From Flavobacterium sp. WC2421 (GTDB taxonomy: Bacteria > Bacteroidota > Bacteroidia > Flavobacteriales > Flavobacteriaceae), in the NCBI RefSeq assembly GCF_040822115.1, contig NZ_CP162004.1:2480001-2544000 (forward strand): DNA of 64,000 nucleotides. Reading direction: 5' to 3'. Positions 1 to 7,805 of this stretch are shown here, in pieces. Positions within the stretch are counted from its first letter, which is position 1; every line of letters starts with the position of its first letter. The position numbers and the translations under genes are program-made. Under the pieces are notes generated by a model. That model was not told the origin of the DNA and did not search any database. It worked only from the letters and a program-made list of their open reading frames with translations.

Positions 1-2428
1 CTATTACCAGCGAATTGGCGTAAGTAGACCCCTCTAAATCAGGGAATTCCAAGAGTTTGTTTTTAGGTAGGGTCAGGTTTAATGTAGTCGTCCAATTGAA
101 CGCTGTCTTTCTAAAATTAACCGTTCGCAATTCCAGTTCTAAACCTGTATTTTGAACTGTTGCATTTAAATTAGCTTGTAAAGAAGAAAAACCTGTAGTT
201 CCTGGTTGTGGCACACCCACAAGTTGATTAGAAGAACGGTTGCAAAAATAGGCTGTAGTTAAGAAAATACGATCGTTGAGAAAACCAAGGTCGATTGCGG
301 CTTCCTTTTTTTTATTGGTTTCCCAACCAAAGGAAGGATTGAAAAGACGAGTAGGTTTTATCCCAATAGTACCATTGTAATTGTTGCCAGTAATCTCATA
401 AGTGTCTAAGAATTGGTAATCACCAATCTGGTCATTTCCACTGGTACCATAACTGATGCGTAATTTTCCGAAACTTAAGAAACTATTATTATTTATGAAC
501 GCCTCCTTTGAGAATATCCAGGCTGCACCTATAGCTCCGAAATTAGCAAAGCGATTGCCAGGGCCAAAACGACTGGAACCATCTCTTCTTCCTGTTAAGT
601 TAATGATGTATTTACTTTTCCAATTGTAATTAATTCTACCAAAGAACGCTTGGTATTTGTAAATGGTCAACTGATCGTCAGTAATGGTCAAATAGGAAGC
701 TGCAGCTATATTGTGCAGTAAACTGTTACTTGCAAAACCTGATCCGATTTGCGCCAATTGTTGCCCGGTTTGCTTCTGGAAAGTTGTGCCTGCCAATAGC
801 ATTAATTCTGAATTGCCTACTGTTTTCTTCCAATTGATCTGAGGTTCAATAATCCAAGAGCTACGTTTGGCATTGTTTATAATAAGTGTGGAAACTTCAC
901 TGCCCAGTCCATACGCTGGATTGTACATGGTAGAAGGAAATGTGCGGTTTTCGGAGATATGATAGTCTGTATACCCTAGATTTGTTTTTATTTCTAAGTT
1001 TTCCAATATGTTGTATGAAAGGACAGTATTAGCAATTAGGTTGGTAGTATTTGCTGCATATTTGCCTTCCAAATAGCTTAACGGATTGTTCCAAGTGCCA
1101 TTTTCCCAATTTAAGTTTCCTAGGGCATCGTATAGAGCTGGGGCATTTGGCGCTAGAATTGTAGCTTGGTACATCAAGTCGTTTGCGGGTAGGCTATTCT
1201 TATCAGTAGCATAGTCTGCTGTAAAGCTCATTTTAAAACGATTGTCAATCGAGCGATGCGTTAGGCTGTTGTGAAACGCTAATTTTTCATATTTTGCATC
1301 CCCAGGGAAAACGGTTGTTTCGTTACGGTAGGTGCCACTTAACAAAAATTGAGTTTCGGCATTTCCACCAGAGACCGTAGTTTGAATATTGTTCGTATTT
1401 GCAGTACCTCCCAGTAATTCTTTTTGCCAATTGGTGTAGCGGTTTTGATCCCAAGTACCATTTACATCATAGGCGTACCCTGGATAGTCTGTAATTCCGT
1501 CATTGGCAAAGGCTTCCCTACGCATGGATAAATATTGTGCTGTATTTAGTAAATTCATGGTACGAGTTAGTTTTCCAAAACTGGAATACGTATTCATATC
1601 GAATTTGGTTTTTCCTTGTTTTCCTTTTTTGGTCGTTATGAGCACGACACCGTTGGATCCTCTTGAACCGTAGATTGCAGTAGCATCAGCATCTTTTAGT
1701 ACTTCCATACTCTCAATATCTGATGGGTTAATATTGTTGAGAGGGCTTGCTGATCCTGCCAAAATATTGCCCGATGTCATTACTGAGCCTAATGATTGTG
1801 AACTGTAAGGTACCCCATCCACAATATATAGCGGTGCATTACCATCAGTGCGAATGCTGTTTATCCCTCTGATCTGTATGTCGAAACCACCACCAGGAGT
1901 TCCAGTGGCTTGTGTTATTGTTACGCCAGACATTCTTCCTTGCATTGCTGCTAACGGATTATTTATAGGTTGTTTTTCTATATCCTTTGCAGTGATTTTC
2001 GCAATACTTCCTGTGCGTTCACTTTCTTTAACGGAGTAGTAGCCTGCGTTGACACGGACTTCTTGCAAGGAGGTGATGTCCTCCAGTAATTGTATATTGA
2101 TAGTTGTACGACCGTTTATGAAAATTGTTGCCGTTTTGAATCCTATGAAAGTGACCACTAGCGTATCAATTGGGTTCGCTTTTATGGTGTATTTTCCATC
2201 AAAGTCAGAAATAACGGTTGATTTTGCTTTTCCTTTTATGGAAATAGTAACACCAGTTAAGGGGTTGATTCCATCCGTAATGGTACCGTTTATTTGTATT
2301 TGTTGCGGTAAGGAGTGGTTTTGCCTCAGTAGCTTGTTGGCTAGAGCAGGGGTATAGGATAATGAGAACCCGATAATAATCAGGTACCAAAATGCCGATC
2401 CACCCTTGTAAAATGAATTTTTTTTCAT
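1..2428 (-). CDS. SusC/RagA-family TonB-dependent outer-membrane receptor (partial, C-terminus beyond window)
   Basis: The reverse strand is open from an ATG at 2428 to the window edge (about 809 codons). After a signal-peptide-like start (MKKNSFYKGG, then a hydrophobic stretch ending near PALA) comes a carboxypeptidase-regulatory-like beta-sandwich (ITDGINPLTGVTISIKG, FDGKYTIKA), then the TonB plug: NNPLAAMQGRMSGV, IQIRGINSIR, PLYIVDGVPY, DIESMEVLKDADATAIYGSR and GVVLITTKKGK, all hallmarks of SusC-like nutrient receptors. The rest is beta-barrel with Asn/Thr-rich strands. Such proteins import oligosaccharides or peptides across the outer membrane with a SusD lipoprotein, usually encoded directly downstream, here outside the window. 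Substrate cannot be told. Confidence in the family is high. Confidence 0.95.
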   Translation of the reverse strand, partial: MKKNSFYKGGSAFWYLIIIGFSLSYTPALANKLLRQNHSLPQQIQINGTITDGINPLTGVTISIKGKAKSTVISDFDGKYTIKANPIDTLVVTFIGFKTATIFINGRTTINIQLLEDITSLQEVRVNAGYYSVKESERTGSIAKITAKDIEKQPINNPLAAMQGRMSGVTITQATGTPGGGFDIQIRGINSIRTDGNAPLYIVDGVPYSSQSLGSVMTSGNILAGSASPLNNINPSDIESMEVLKDADATAIYGSRGSNGVVLITTKKGKQGKTKFDMNTYSSFGKLTRTMNLLNTAQYLSMRREAFANDGITDYPGYAYDVNGTWDQNRYTNWQKELLGGTANTNNIQTTVSGGNAETQFLLSGTYRNETTVFPGDAKYEKLAFHNSLTHRSIDNRFKMSFTADYATDKNSLPANDLMYQATILAPNAPALYDALGNLNWENGTWNNPLSYLEGKYAANTTNLIANTVLSYNILENLEIKTNLGYTDYHISENRTFPSTMYNPAYGLGSEVSTLIINNAKRSSWIIEPQINWKKTVGNSELMLLAGTTFQKQTGQQLAQIGSGFASNSLLHNIAAASYLTITDDQLTIYKYQAFFGRINYNWKSKYIINLTGRRDGSSRFGPGNRFANFGAIGAAWIFSKEAFINNNSFLSFGKLRISYGTSGNDQIGDYQFLDTYEITGNNYNGTIGIKPTRLFNPSFGWETNKKKEAAIDLGFLNDRIFLTTAYFCNRSSNQLVGVPQPGTTGFSSLQANLNATVQNTGLELELRTVNFRKTAFNWTTTLNLTLPKNKLLEFPDLEGSTYANSLVI

Positions 2429-2470
2429 AATATTGGGTTAGTTAATTGAAACGTTAGTTTTGTTAGCGAT

Positions 2471-2515
2471 GGTCCTCTATTCGTCCGCCAAGAAGAGTTA
2501 GAGGGCCTTTTTTTT
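2471..2515 (+). terminator. terminator-like hairpin with 8-T tail
   Basis: GGTCCTCTA (2471-2479) pairs with TAGAGGGCC (2499-2507; one G-U) and is followed by eight T on the plus strand. No plus-strand gene ends here, and the minus-strand susC starts 43 bp away, so its role is unclear: it may stop antisense transcription into susC or be a relic. Confidence 0.4.
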
Positions 2516-2761
2516 GATTTAAAGTTTAAATCTTGGTGTCGAAAAGTGACTATTTCCGACATGAGATGGTGTTTTTTATAGCATAGGCAATTGGTTTTAA
2601 AGGTTATGTAAGAAAAGCGTACTACCGTTGTTTGTTGCAGCCAAACGCAGGTAGTGCCTTTCCCAACTAATTCAATAATTATTGGTATTGCGAGACTAAT
2701 AAGAAGAGGCAGTGCTAAGAATAGAAGTTGAGTTTTGCCTAAATAATTGGCATAAAAAATG

Positions 2762-2904
2762 GCATGGAACTCAGCTTATCGTATCAGAGGTACTGGTATA
2801 CCGGGGAACAATAAGTGAGCCCACGCCATGGGACGTGAGCATCTTACTTATCTTCTCGTTCCTATAAATTACCAGTTTTCTGATACGAGATTCTAAGCGA
2901 ATGC
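2762..2904 (-). ncRNA. 143-nt imperfect palindrome, candidate structured RNA or MITE-like element
   Basis: The two halves pair in nested blocks: GCAT/ATGC, GCTTA/TAAGC, TCGTATCAGA/TCTGATACGA, ACTGGTA/TACCAGT, GGAAC/GTTCC, AATAAGT/ACTTAT and an apical CACG/CGTG or CCCA/TGGG. Asymmetric bulges lie mostly on one side (GATTC, CTTCTC as read on plus). On the minus strand the closing stem is followed by ATTTTTT, terminator-like, and the element lies about 335 nt upstream of the susC start, so it could be a leader element of susC or a free small RNA. It could equally be a mobile palindrome. Strand is a guess. Confidence 0.4.
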
Positions 2905-3024
2905 TTCAAATATTTTAAATGAAGAAACGCAAATATATAAATTCAAAAACAAATATAAAACAAATATTTGAATTGCGCACTATCGTGTGCAAAATAACCG
3001 TAGATATTATATTCTTTTGCTCTA

Positions 3025-3342
3025 ATGACTAATGATAACTCACAAAGTAACAAATCTAAAGATAAGAAGCCTGTAAAGGTTTTTCTTATAGACAGGTATG
3101 TTTGTAATTTTATATGCGAGAAGTGGATGAGTGATGATGTATCTAATAGGTCTTTTGGAAAATCTCATGGTATACATGAAGGAATTGTTAGAAAAATAAA
3201 AGAAGTAGACGGATATAAGATACCGGTATCTACACTTACTACTATATGTTTCTATAAAGGGATGAAATTGTCAGAGTTTTTTAAATTAATAGAAGAAACA
3301 TATGGCGAGTTAAATGATAACTTTGAAACCGTCTTTAAGTAA
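3025..3342 (+). CDS. small helix-turn-helix (Xre-like) regulator
   Basis: A 105-residue protein with a polar N-terminal tail (about 1-18), then a compact helical domain in which SFGKSHGIHEGIVRKIKE looks like the helix-turn-helix and IPVSTLTTICFYKG / LSEFF matches the last helices of Xre/Cro-type folds common in Bacteroidota. It probably binds DNA at its own promoter: a short inverted repeat (GCGCAC...GTGTGC) lies about 40 bp upstream, and a TAnnTTTG-like box (TATTCTTTTG) just before the start. No partner toxin is adjacent; the next plus-strand gene is the broken integrase/mini-ORF region. The family assignment is by eye. Confidence 0.6.
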   Translation: MTNDNSQSNKSKDKKPVKVFLIDRYVCNFICEKWMSDDVSNRSFGKSHGIHEGIVRKIKEVDGYKIPVSTLTTICFYKGMKLSEFFKLIEETYGELNDNFETVFK

Positions 3343-3380
3343 TTAACGGCAAACAAGATTGGTGAAGAATATTGAAATGT

Positions 3381-3404
3381 AGATGCTGAGAAGCATCTTT
3401 TTCT
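3381..3404 (+). terminator. rho-independent terminator after HTH gene
   Basis: AGATGC-TGAGA-AGCATCT followed by a T-rich tail, 38 bp after the stop codon of the HTH gene. Confidence 0.7.
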
Positions 3405-3423
3405 ATTTTATAACTAAACGGAG

Positions 3424-3675
3424 CACTTGTCAATTCGGGATTATTAGTTGTCAAAAAAGGAGTAATTGACTTCAACATAAAAAAGGAAATCTTATACCTT
3501 CTATATTAGAGGTATGGAATGGTATGAGATACTAATAGTGATTGTGATTATCCCGCTGGGAGCATATATAAGAGGGAAGATCTATGACTTCAAGAGGGAT
3601 TATGATAAAATGGTAGTTGGAGGAGTAGGGGAAAGGGATAGAAAGATGCTGATGAGGTGTCATTTTTTGTTTTAT
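3424..3675 (+). repeat. island leader repeat, copy A (truncated)
   Basis: Begins with CACTTGTCAATTCGGGATTA, contains the 42-codon mini-ORF (here frameshifted) and ends in the GGTGTC...TTTTTTG stretch. It is almost identical over about 250 bp to copy B (10106-10530) and clearly related to copy C (15546-15961). The 3' half of the unit, present in B and C, is replaced here by the tyrosine recombinase remnant. Confidence 0.85.
3514..3641 (+). pseudogene. frameshifted copy of 42-aa membrane mini-ORF
   Basis: Starts MEWYEILIVIVIIPLGAYIR, matching the intact 42-residue ORF at 10197-10325 almost residue for residue, but an A-run near 3607 has four A instead of five. The frame therefore shifts after RDYDK and reads on as an artefactual 78-residue frame through the recombinase remnant. 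Restoring one A would end the protein at TAG 3639-3641, with the same length as the other copies. A sequencing error in the homopolymer is possible. Confidence 0.7.
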
Positions 3676-3859
3676 GGTGGCACAAATTACAAAACTGGCT
3701 ACTTTGCATTGGTTGATACATCATTTACTAGAAAGCGGTACCGATCTTAAATATATACTAGAATTATTAGGGCATAGCAGCAGTAAAACTACAGAAATTC
3801 AGACCCACGTAAGTACGAAAAGTATGCTACAAATAAAAAGCTCACTTGATGATTTGTAA
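3674..3859 (+). pseudogene. C-terminal remnant of an IntI/XerD-like tyrosine recombinase
   Basis: The last ~45 residues read [20 protein letters not shown], then [15 protein letters not shown] and a KSSLDDL tail. This is the C-terminus of a tyrosine recombinase: the ELLGH box and the tail resembling the (K/R)SPLDxL end of integron integrases and Bacteroidota Xer-like enzymes. The catalytic tyrosine expected in TEIYTHVS is replaced by Gln (CAG), and the upstream core with the catalytic Arg/HxxR is gone, the reading breaking up in the preceding LATLHWLI. It cannot be active. It lies in the same orientation as, and about 60 bp before, the first cassette boundary (3919), the place where a co-oriented integron integrase would be. 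Confidence 0.75.
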
Positions 3860-3918
3860 GAAATAAAGCAATATATTTGATTGCTAATAAAGTGTGATAA
3901 AACAAGACCTATATACAA

Positions 3919-3932
3919 GTTAGGCAACATTT
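3919..3932 (+). other. left boundary of cassette 1 (core-site-like GTTAGGC)
   Basis: GTTAGGCAACATTT. The first seven bases fit the integron core site GTTRRRY. GTTAGGCAAC is the exact reverse complement of GTTGCCTAAC at 5699-5708, after the stop codon of the second HEPN gene. Confidence 0.6.
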
Positions 3933-3955
3933 CACAACCACGTAACAAATAACTA

Positions 3956-4633
3956 ATGGATTATAGACCAGAACCAAATTTCTATTTTGACGGAGGCGAT
4001 CTATTCTATGTAGAACTTTCAATAATTTCATTTAGGAATTATATTTTATTGGTTGAAAAGAGTTTCGATGAACAGAAAAAAAATCTTTCTGAAAAATATG
4101 CTGAACATTACAAAAACCTTGATAATTCTGATTTATTCTTACATACTACAACTTCAGAACTTCTAGAAATTGAACAAGAATTTATACAACGGTTTAGAAA
4201 ATCAATTGTAATTCAAATATTTTCCTATTTAGAAAGTGAGCTTAAAAGCATTTGCAATACGCATTCTGATTCAACAAAAAGCATTTATACAGTTAACGAT
4301 TTAAAAGGAAATAGTGATTTAGATAAAGTCAAAAAATATTTGACAAAATCCATGAAAATTGAAGTTGGTAAATTTGATCTATGGCCATTCATAAATAATC
4401 TAAGAATATTGAGAAATAAAATTGTACATGAAAATTCAACAATTCAAATTAATGATGGGGATTTGAAAGCAATAAAAACATTTTCAAATAACAAATTTTT
4501 ACTCGAGTCAGAAAATCCAAATTCTGAGTTCTACAATATTGTATTTAATAATCAAGATTTTCTAGACGAATGCTTAAATAAGATCGAATCATTTATTCAA
4601 GAAATTATGAAAGATTACAGACCATTTTATTAA
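3956..4633 (+). CDS. HEPN-motif protein, probable ribonuclease-type toxin or defence protein
   Basis: 225 residues, mostly predicted helix, no signal peptide. Residues 153-158 read RNKIVH, the Rx4H motif that in HEPN domains forms the RNase active site, preceded by a helical NNLRIL stretch as usual. The N-terminal half (LVEKSFDEQKKNLSEKYAEH) is coiled-coil-like and charged. Its left flank is GTTAGGCAACATTT; after the stop, ACCTTAACATTGG may be a degenerate right boundary, so this could be a cassette on its own. The 182-bp gap to the next gene is AT-rich with no clear palindrome. No antitoxin partner such as MNT is seen. Function is inferred from the motif only. Confidence 0.55.
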   Translation: MDYRPEPNFYFDGGDLFYVELSIISFRNYILLVEKSFDEQKKNLSEKYAEHYKNLDNSDLFLHTTTSELLEIEQEFIQRFRKSIVIQIFSYLESELKSICNTHSDSTKSIYTVNDLKGNSDLDKVKKYLTKSMKIEVGKFDLWPFINNLRILRNKIVHENSTIQINDGDLKAIKTFSNNKFLLESENPNSEFYNIVFNNQDFLDECLNKIESFIQEIMKDYRPFY

Positions 4634-4815
4634 TAGAAAAGTGACCTTAACATTGGTTTTCTGCGATTGGAAGACTTTTTTTTATTTAGAAAATTCTCTG
4701 AATCTTCTAAGTTTTTTTCTTGCACTGGTAATCTTTTGTGATAAATTTACGTAACCATCATAAAGCCTGCGGGACATAAGGGAACATTATAACAACCAAA
4801 TAAATAAACAATAAA

Positions 4816-5694
4816 ATGGCATTTCAACGTTGGGAATCAGAAGATGAATATACTCATGCTTTTAGAATTTTTAATAGTCATCACACTTACATGAATTCAT
4901 TATATTGGTCTCATGTTCCTGCCTCAACTTTTGTTCAGGCAACCTATCGTAAAAATGCGAATTCAGGACAAACAACTAACCAAGTATTTAATTTATCCGG
5001 ACCTGATTCAAATAGAGTTGCACAATCATTAGAAGACTATAGTAAACATTTAAAAGAGTTTGACAATTGGGTAAGATTAAATACATTGGTTTCTGTACTA
5101 GGATACTTTGAAATTTATTTAGGTTCGATAATCTCACTTTCTGTAGAATCAGATCCTGGAATTTTATTTTCAATTACAAGAAAAATTGACGGCGTAAGTG
5201 TATTAAAACATAGCACGTCGGAACAATATTCATTTTATGAAAAATCAGACGAAATTACAAAAGGAGAATGGTCGACAAGAGTTGCGAACTATGGCAAAAT
5301 ATTTGGCTTAATTCCTATAGATTTGGGCAAAAACATTACAGCTTTAGACAAAATGAGAAAAATAAGGAATAATGTGGCGCATGCTTTTGGTCGCGATATT
5401 AATTTATCTCGTGCTCGCTCAACTTGGAAAATGTTAGAAATTGAAAGGCTTTCGGAAGATCGATTAAAGCGTTATATGGAAATTATCCGAAAAGTGGCCA
5501 GAGGTATTGACGCCCATTTATTAGAGAAACATATAGGAAGCTACGAAATGCTTCATTTCTATCACACCAACATAAAGAATTTTGATCCTTCAAAAAATCT
5601 ATTTGATTTTAAAGTTGAAATTAATTCTTTAAATGTGAAAAATAAAGGAATTACATATTGTAAAGATTTGGTTAGCTATTATAATTCAATATAG
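4816..5694 (+). CDS. HEPN-motif (RiboL-PSP-like) hypothetical protein
   Basis: 292 residues, soluble, helical. Residues 184-189 are RNNVAH within LDKMRKIRNNVAHAFG, a textbook HEPN Rx4H motif. An upstream helix (NTLVSVLGYFEIYLGSIISL, about 89-108) is typical of the large HEPN-like proteins found in defence islands. The gene follows another HEPN gene by 182 bp on the same strand and is closed by GTTGCCTAAC five bases after its stop, the reverse complement of the boundary ahead of the first HEPN gene. The two may form one cassette or two adjoining ones. Specific target unknown. Confidence 0.55.
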   Translation: MAFQRWESEDEYTHAFRIFNSHHTYMNSLYWSHVPASTFVQATYRKNANSGQTTNQVFNLSGPDSNRVAQSLEDYSKHLKEFDNWVRLNTLVSVLGYFEIYLGSIISLSVESDPGILFSITRKIDGVSVLKHSTSEQYSFYEKSDEITKGEWSTRVANYGKIFGLIPIDLGKNITALDKMRKIRNNVAHAFGRDINLSRARSTWKMLEIERLSEDRLKRYMEIIRKVARGIDAHLLEKHIGSYEMLHFYHTNIKNFDPSKNLFDFKVEINSLNVKNKGITYCKDLVSYYNSI

Positions 5695-5698
5695 TAAC

Positions 5699-5836
5699 GT
5701 TGCCTAACACTTGCCACAAGAGATTTGGGCATTTGGCTCAATTTGAAAATAGTCTTGTATTTGGAATGATTAGGCAAATCCGAAAATAAGGCTTAATTTA
5801 ACCCCAAACCTCTTGTAGCAAGGGAACGTTGGTGGC
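5699..5836 (+). other. attC-like palindromic spacer after cassette 1
   Basis: Starts with GTTGCCTAAC (GCCTAAC at 5702-5708 fits the inverse core RYYYAAC). It then folds as a long hairpin: 5710-5729 (CTTGCCACAAGAGATTTGGG) pairs with 5804-5822 (ending CTCTTGTAGCAAG), with two or three mismatches. It ends at GTTGGTGGC (5828-5836). Length (138 bp) and architecture match large integron attC sites. The region from here to the end of the helicase gene at 5958 is otherwise empty. Confidence 0.6.
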
Positions 5837-5957
5837 TATAATCAAAAGCAGAAACACCATCCCCAAAAATTCCGAAGAGTAATTACATGGCTAGATAACT
5901 TCTGCATTGGGATTTCATTCTAGGTTGTTTCAGCTCGCATTTTATCAAAAGTTCTCG

Positions 5958-7805
5958 TTATTGGAAACTGTCCTGGGAAAAAGTGTTATCATCAGTGCCA
6001 AATTTTTCATGGAGTATGGACCAAAAAGGCGATGGACTCTTATTAAATCGGTAATGCTTATCATATTTATATACGTTGTTGATGCTAGAGTACAAAAGAA
6101 TACAGGTTTTCTTAGCCCGACTGACGCAAACATAGCATAATCGGGAGTCTTCTGCCAAAGCGATTTCGTCATCTTTATGCAAATAGAAAGGGAAATTACC
6201 GTCCTCCATTCCTAACATTATTACGACTTCAAATTCTAAGCCCTTACAGCTGTGTCTGGTACTTATTGTAACTTCGTCATTCGGCGTTCTAAGATTTGCC
6301 AACCGACTTAGCGGTGCACCCTTTAAATTTCGTAGCCTCGCTTCATCAAGAAGAATGTCAAGATTTGCTATTTCGTCAGGATATAGCTCAGAAGTGGCTA
6401 AAGTTGCTTTAATATCAAGTTGGTCAATGAGGAAAGTACACCAATCAAAAACTGTTGCTTTTGTAATCGACTTGGTCAAAACTTTATGAAGTTTAACCTT
6501 GAGTTCTATATCGGGAAGGAAACGTCTATCGTCTTCATGCGTGTAAAGGAGTTTTCTCCAAAAATTAAAAAGCTCTTCGAAGGATATTTGTTCGTGTTGA
6601 ATGCACCAACCAGCACATTTTTGTAACCATATAAGAACTTCACTGTTTTCGAAATCCCATTTTGCAATGAAGAACGGGATTTGTCTGGTTTGGAGTGACT
6701 GCGCCATTTCGGCTACATTTTGATTCCACCCCACGATGATACCGATTTCATTCAAAGAAACTCCTTTTTCAGTAAGTTTTGGAATAATTTTTTGGGATAC
6801 CGTTCGATATTGGTCATCCATATCTTCTTTACAGGTAACAAAAACGAAATCCGCTGCCTCATCAGTTAAGTTCTTGGAAGAATAATTTGGCAAAGGAGGC
6901 TTTAGCTGAAGCGTACCTAGTGAAGCTTCGATAATATACGGGGAACTACGGTAGTTAGCTTCTAATTCCACTAGATGGATATCATCGTTGTTTTTCAGTT
7001 CCTCCAGAAAATCCGGATACCCACCGGTGAATCCATAAATCGATTGATTTACATCTCCAACTGCGTACAACTTTATACCTGCATTGAAAGTAAGCTCTAG
7101 AACCATTTCATGTAAAGGTTTGCCGAGATCCTGATACTCGTCAACCAAAAGCCATGGGAATTTACTTCGTAATGACTTCCTAACGAATTCTTGCTCTCTG
7201 ATTAATGTCGCAGAAAGGTTTATGATACTAGTGAAGTCGAGGAAGTCAGATTCCATTAATAGTTCTTCGAAACGGCTTGCTGCTTGCTGTATCGTTTCTG
7301 TCGATGTGATGGTCACGCCACTTATCCCTTCCAGACTTAAAGCTCTGCATCTATTTATCTCAACTAGGGGTAGCCTTTTTGGATCCTCGATTCCCATTTC
7401 TTGCAATACCGTATTGTAAATCTTTCGCTGATTATCAGAGTCGATTATTTTAATTGGATATTTAACTTGATATTGCGGGTATAGGTGGGCGAAAGGTTGT
7501 ATAACATGTACCAAACTGAAGCCGTGTACGGTTCCAATAAAATCACGTTTGTTAGGAACATAGCCATAGCTCTTCAATCGGCTTTCCAGCTCTCTAACAG
7601 ATTCCCTACTAAAACTAATGCAAGCCAAACCCGATGGTTCATTTATGTGCATTTTGGACAAAGCCATAGCTTTCAAAGAAAGCACCCTAGTCTTGCCGCT
7701 TCCCGGCCCGGCAATAACAACTGTGTTAGCCATCGAATTGTAGGCTTCAAATTGCTGATCGTCTTTTTTTATCAGACCCAGATCATGATAAAAGTTGCTA
7801 TTCAT
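5958..7805 (-). CDS. gajB: UvrD/PcrA-like superfamily 1 helicase, Gabija GajB-like
   Basis: 615 residues with the SF1 helicase motifs in order: Walker A GPGSGKT (33-39), Walker B DEYQDL (221-226), motif III GDVNQSIYGF (249-258), motif IV-like ANYRSS (about 282-287), motif V STRHSCKGLEFE (514-525) and motif VI RLCYVCVSRAKK (554-565). It overlaps the end of the upstream OLD-family nuclease gene by 8 bp, so the two are translationally coupled. In Gabija anti-phage systems GajB senses DNA ends and works with GajA to restrict phage. It is longer than the usual ~490-residue GajB. The two genes are the only minus-strand cargo in the array and look G+C-richer than their neighbours by eye, suggesting separate acquisition. 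Confidence 0.8.
   Translation of the reverse strand: MNSNFYHDLGLIKKDDQQFEAYNSMANTVVIAGPGSGKTRVLSLKAMALSKMHINEPSGLACISFSRESVRELESRLKSYGYVPNKRDFIGTVHGFSLVHVIQPFAHLYPQYQVKYPIKIIDSDNQRKIYNTVLQEMGIEDPKRLPLVEINRCRALSLEGISGVTITSTETIQQAASRFEELLMESDFLDFTSIINLSATLIREQEFVRKSLRSKFPWLLVDEYQDLGKPLHEMVLELTFNAGIKLYAVGDVNQSIYGFTGGYPDFLEELKNNDDIHLVELEANYRSSPYIIEASLGTLQLKPPLPNYSSKNLTDEAADFVFVTCKEDMDDQYRTVSQKIIPKLTEKGVSLNEIGIIVGWNQNVAEMAQSLQTRQIPFFIAKWDFENSEVLIWLQKCAGWCIQHEQISFEELFNFWRKLLYTHEDDRRFLPDIELKVKLHKVLTKSITKATVFDWCTFLIDQLDIKATLATSELYPDEIANLDILLDEARLRNLKGAPLSRLANLRTPNDEVTISTRHSCKGLEFEVVIMLGMEDGNFPFYLHKDDEIALAEDSRLCYVCVSRAKKTCILLYSSINNVYKYDKHYRFNKSPSPFWSILHEKFGTDDNTFSQDSFQ

Larger units (their letters stand above)
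2429..3024. other. intergenic region between susC and the HTH gene
   Basis: No open frame of note. It contains the terminator-like hairpin at 2471-2515, a perfect palindrome GATTTAAAGTTTAAATC at 2516-2532, a small imperfect hairpin near 2537-2561 (TGTCG...CGACA), the long imperfect palindrome at 2762-2904 listed separately, and near 2975-2990 a short inverted repeat (GCGCAC-TATC-GTGTGC) that could be an operator for the downstream HTH gene. Confidence 0.6.

Noticed and set aside
2762..2904. Cobalamin, TPP, FMN or SAM riboswitch
   Set aside because: None of the conserved boxes of these riboswitches is present on either strand.
3514..3750. 78-residue plus-strand ORF starting MEWYEILIV
   Set aside because: Comparison with copies B and C shows it is the 42-aa mini-ORF with one A lost from a homopolymer, reading on by chance into the recombinase remnant.
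5907..6172. ORFs on both strands over the 3' end of gajB
   Set aside because: Shadows of the helicase gene or its flank; no family features.
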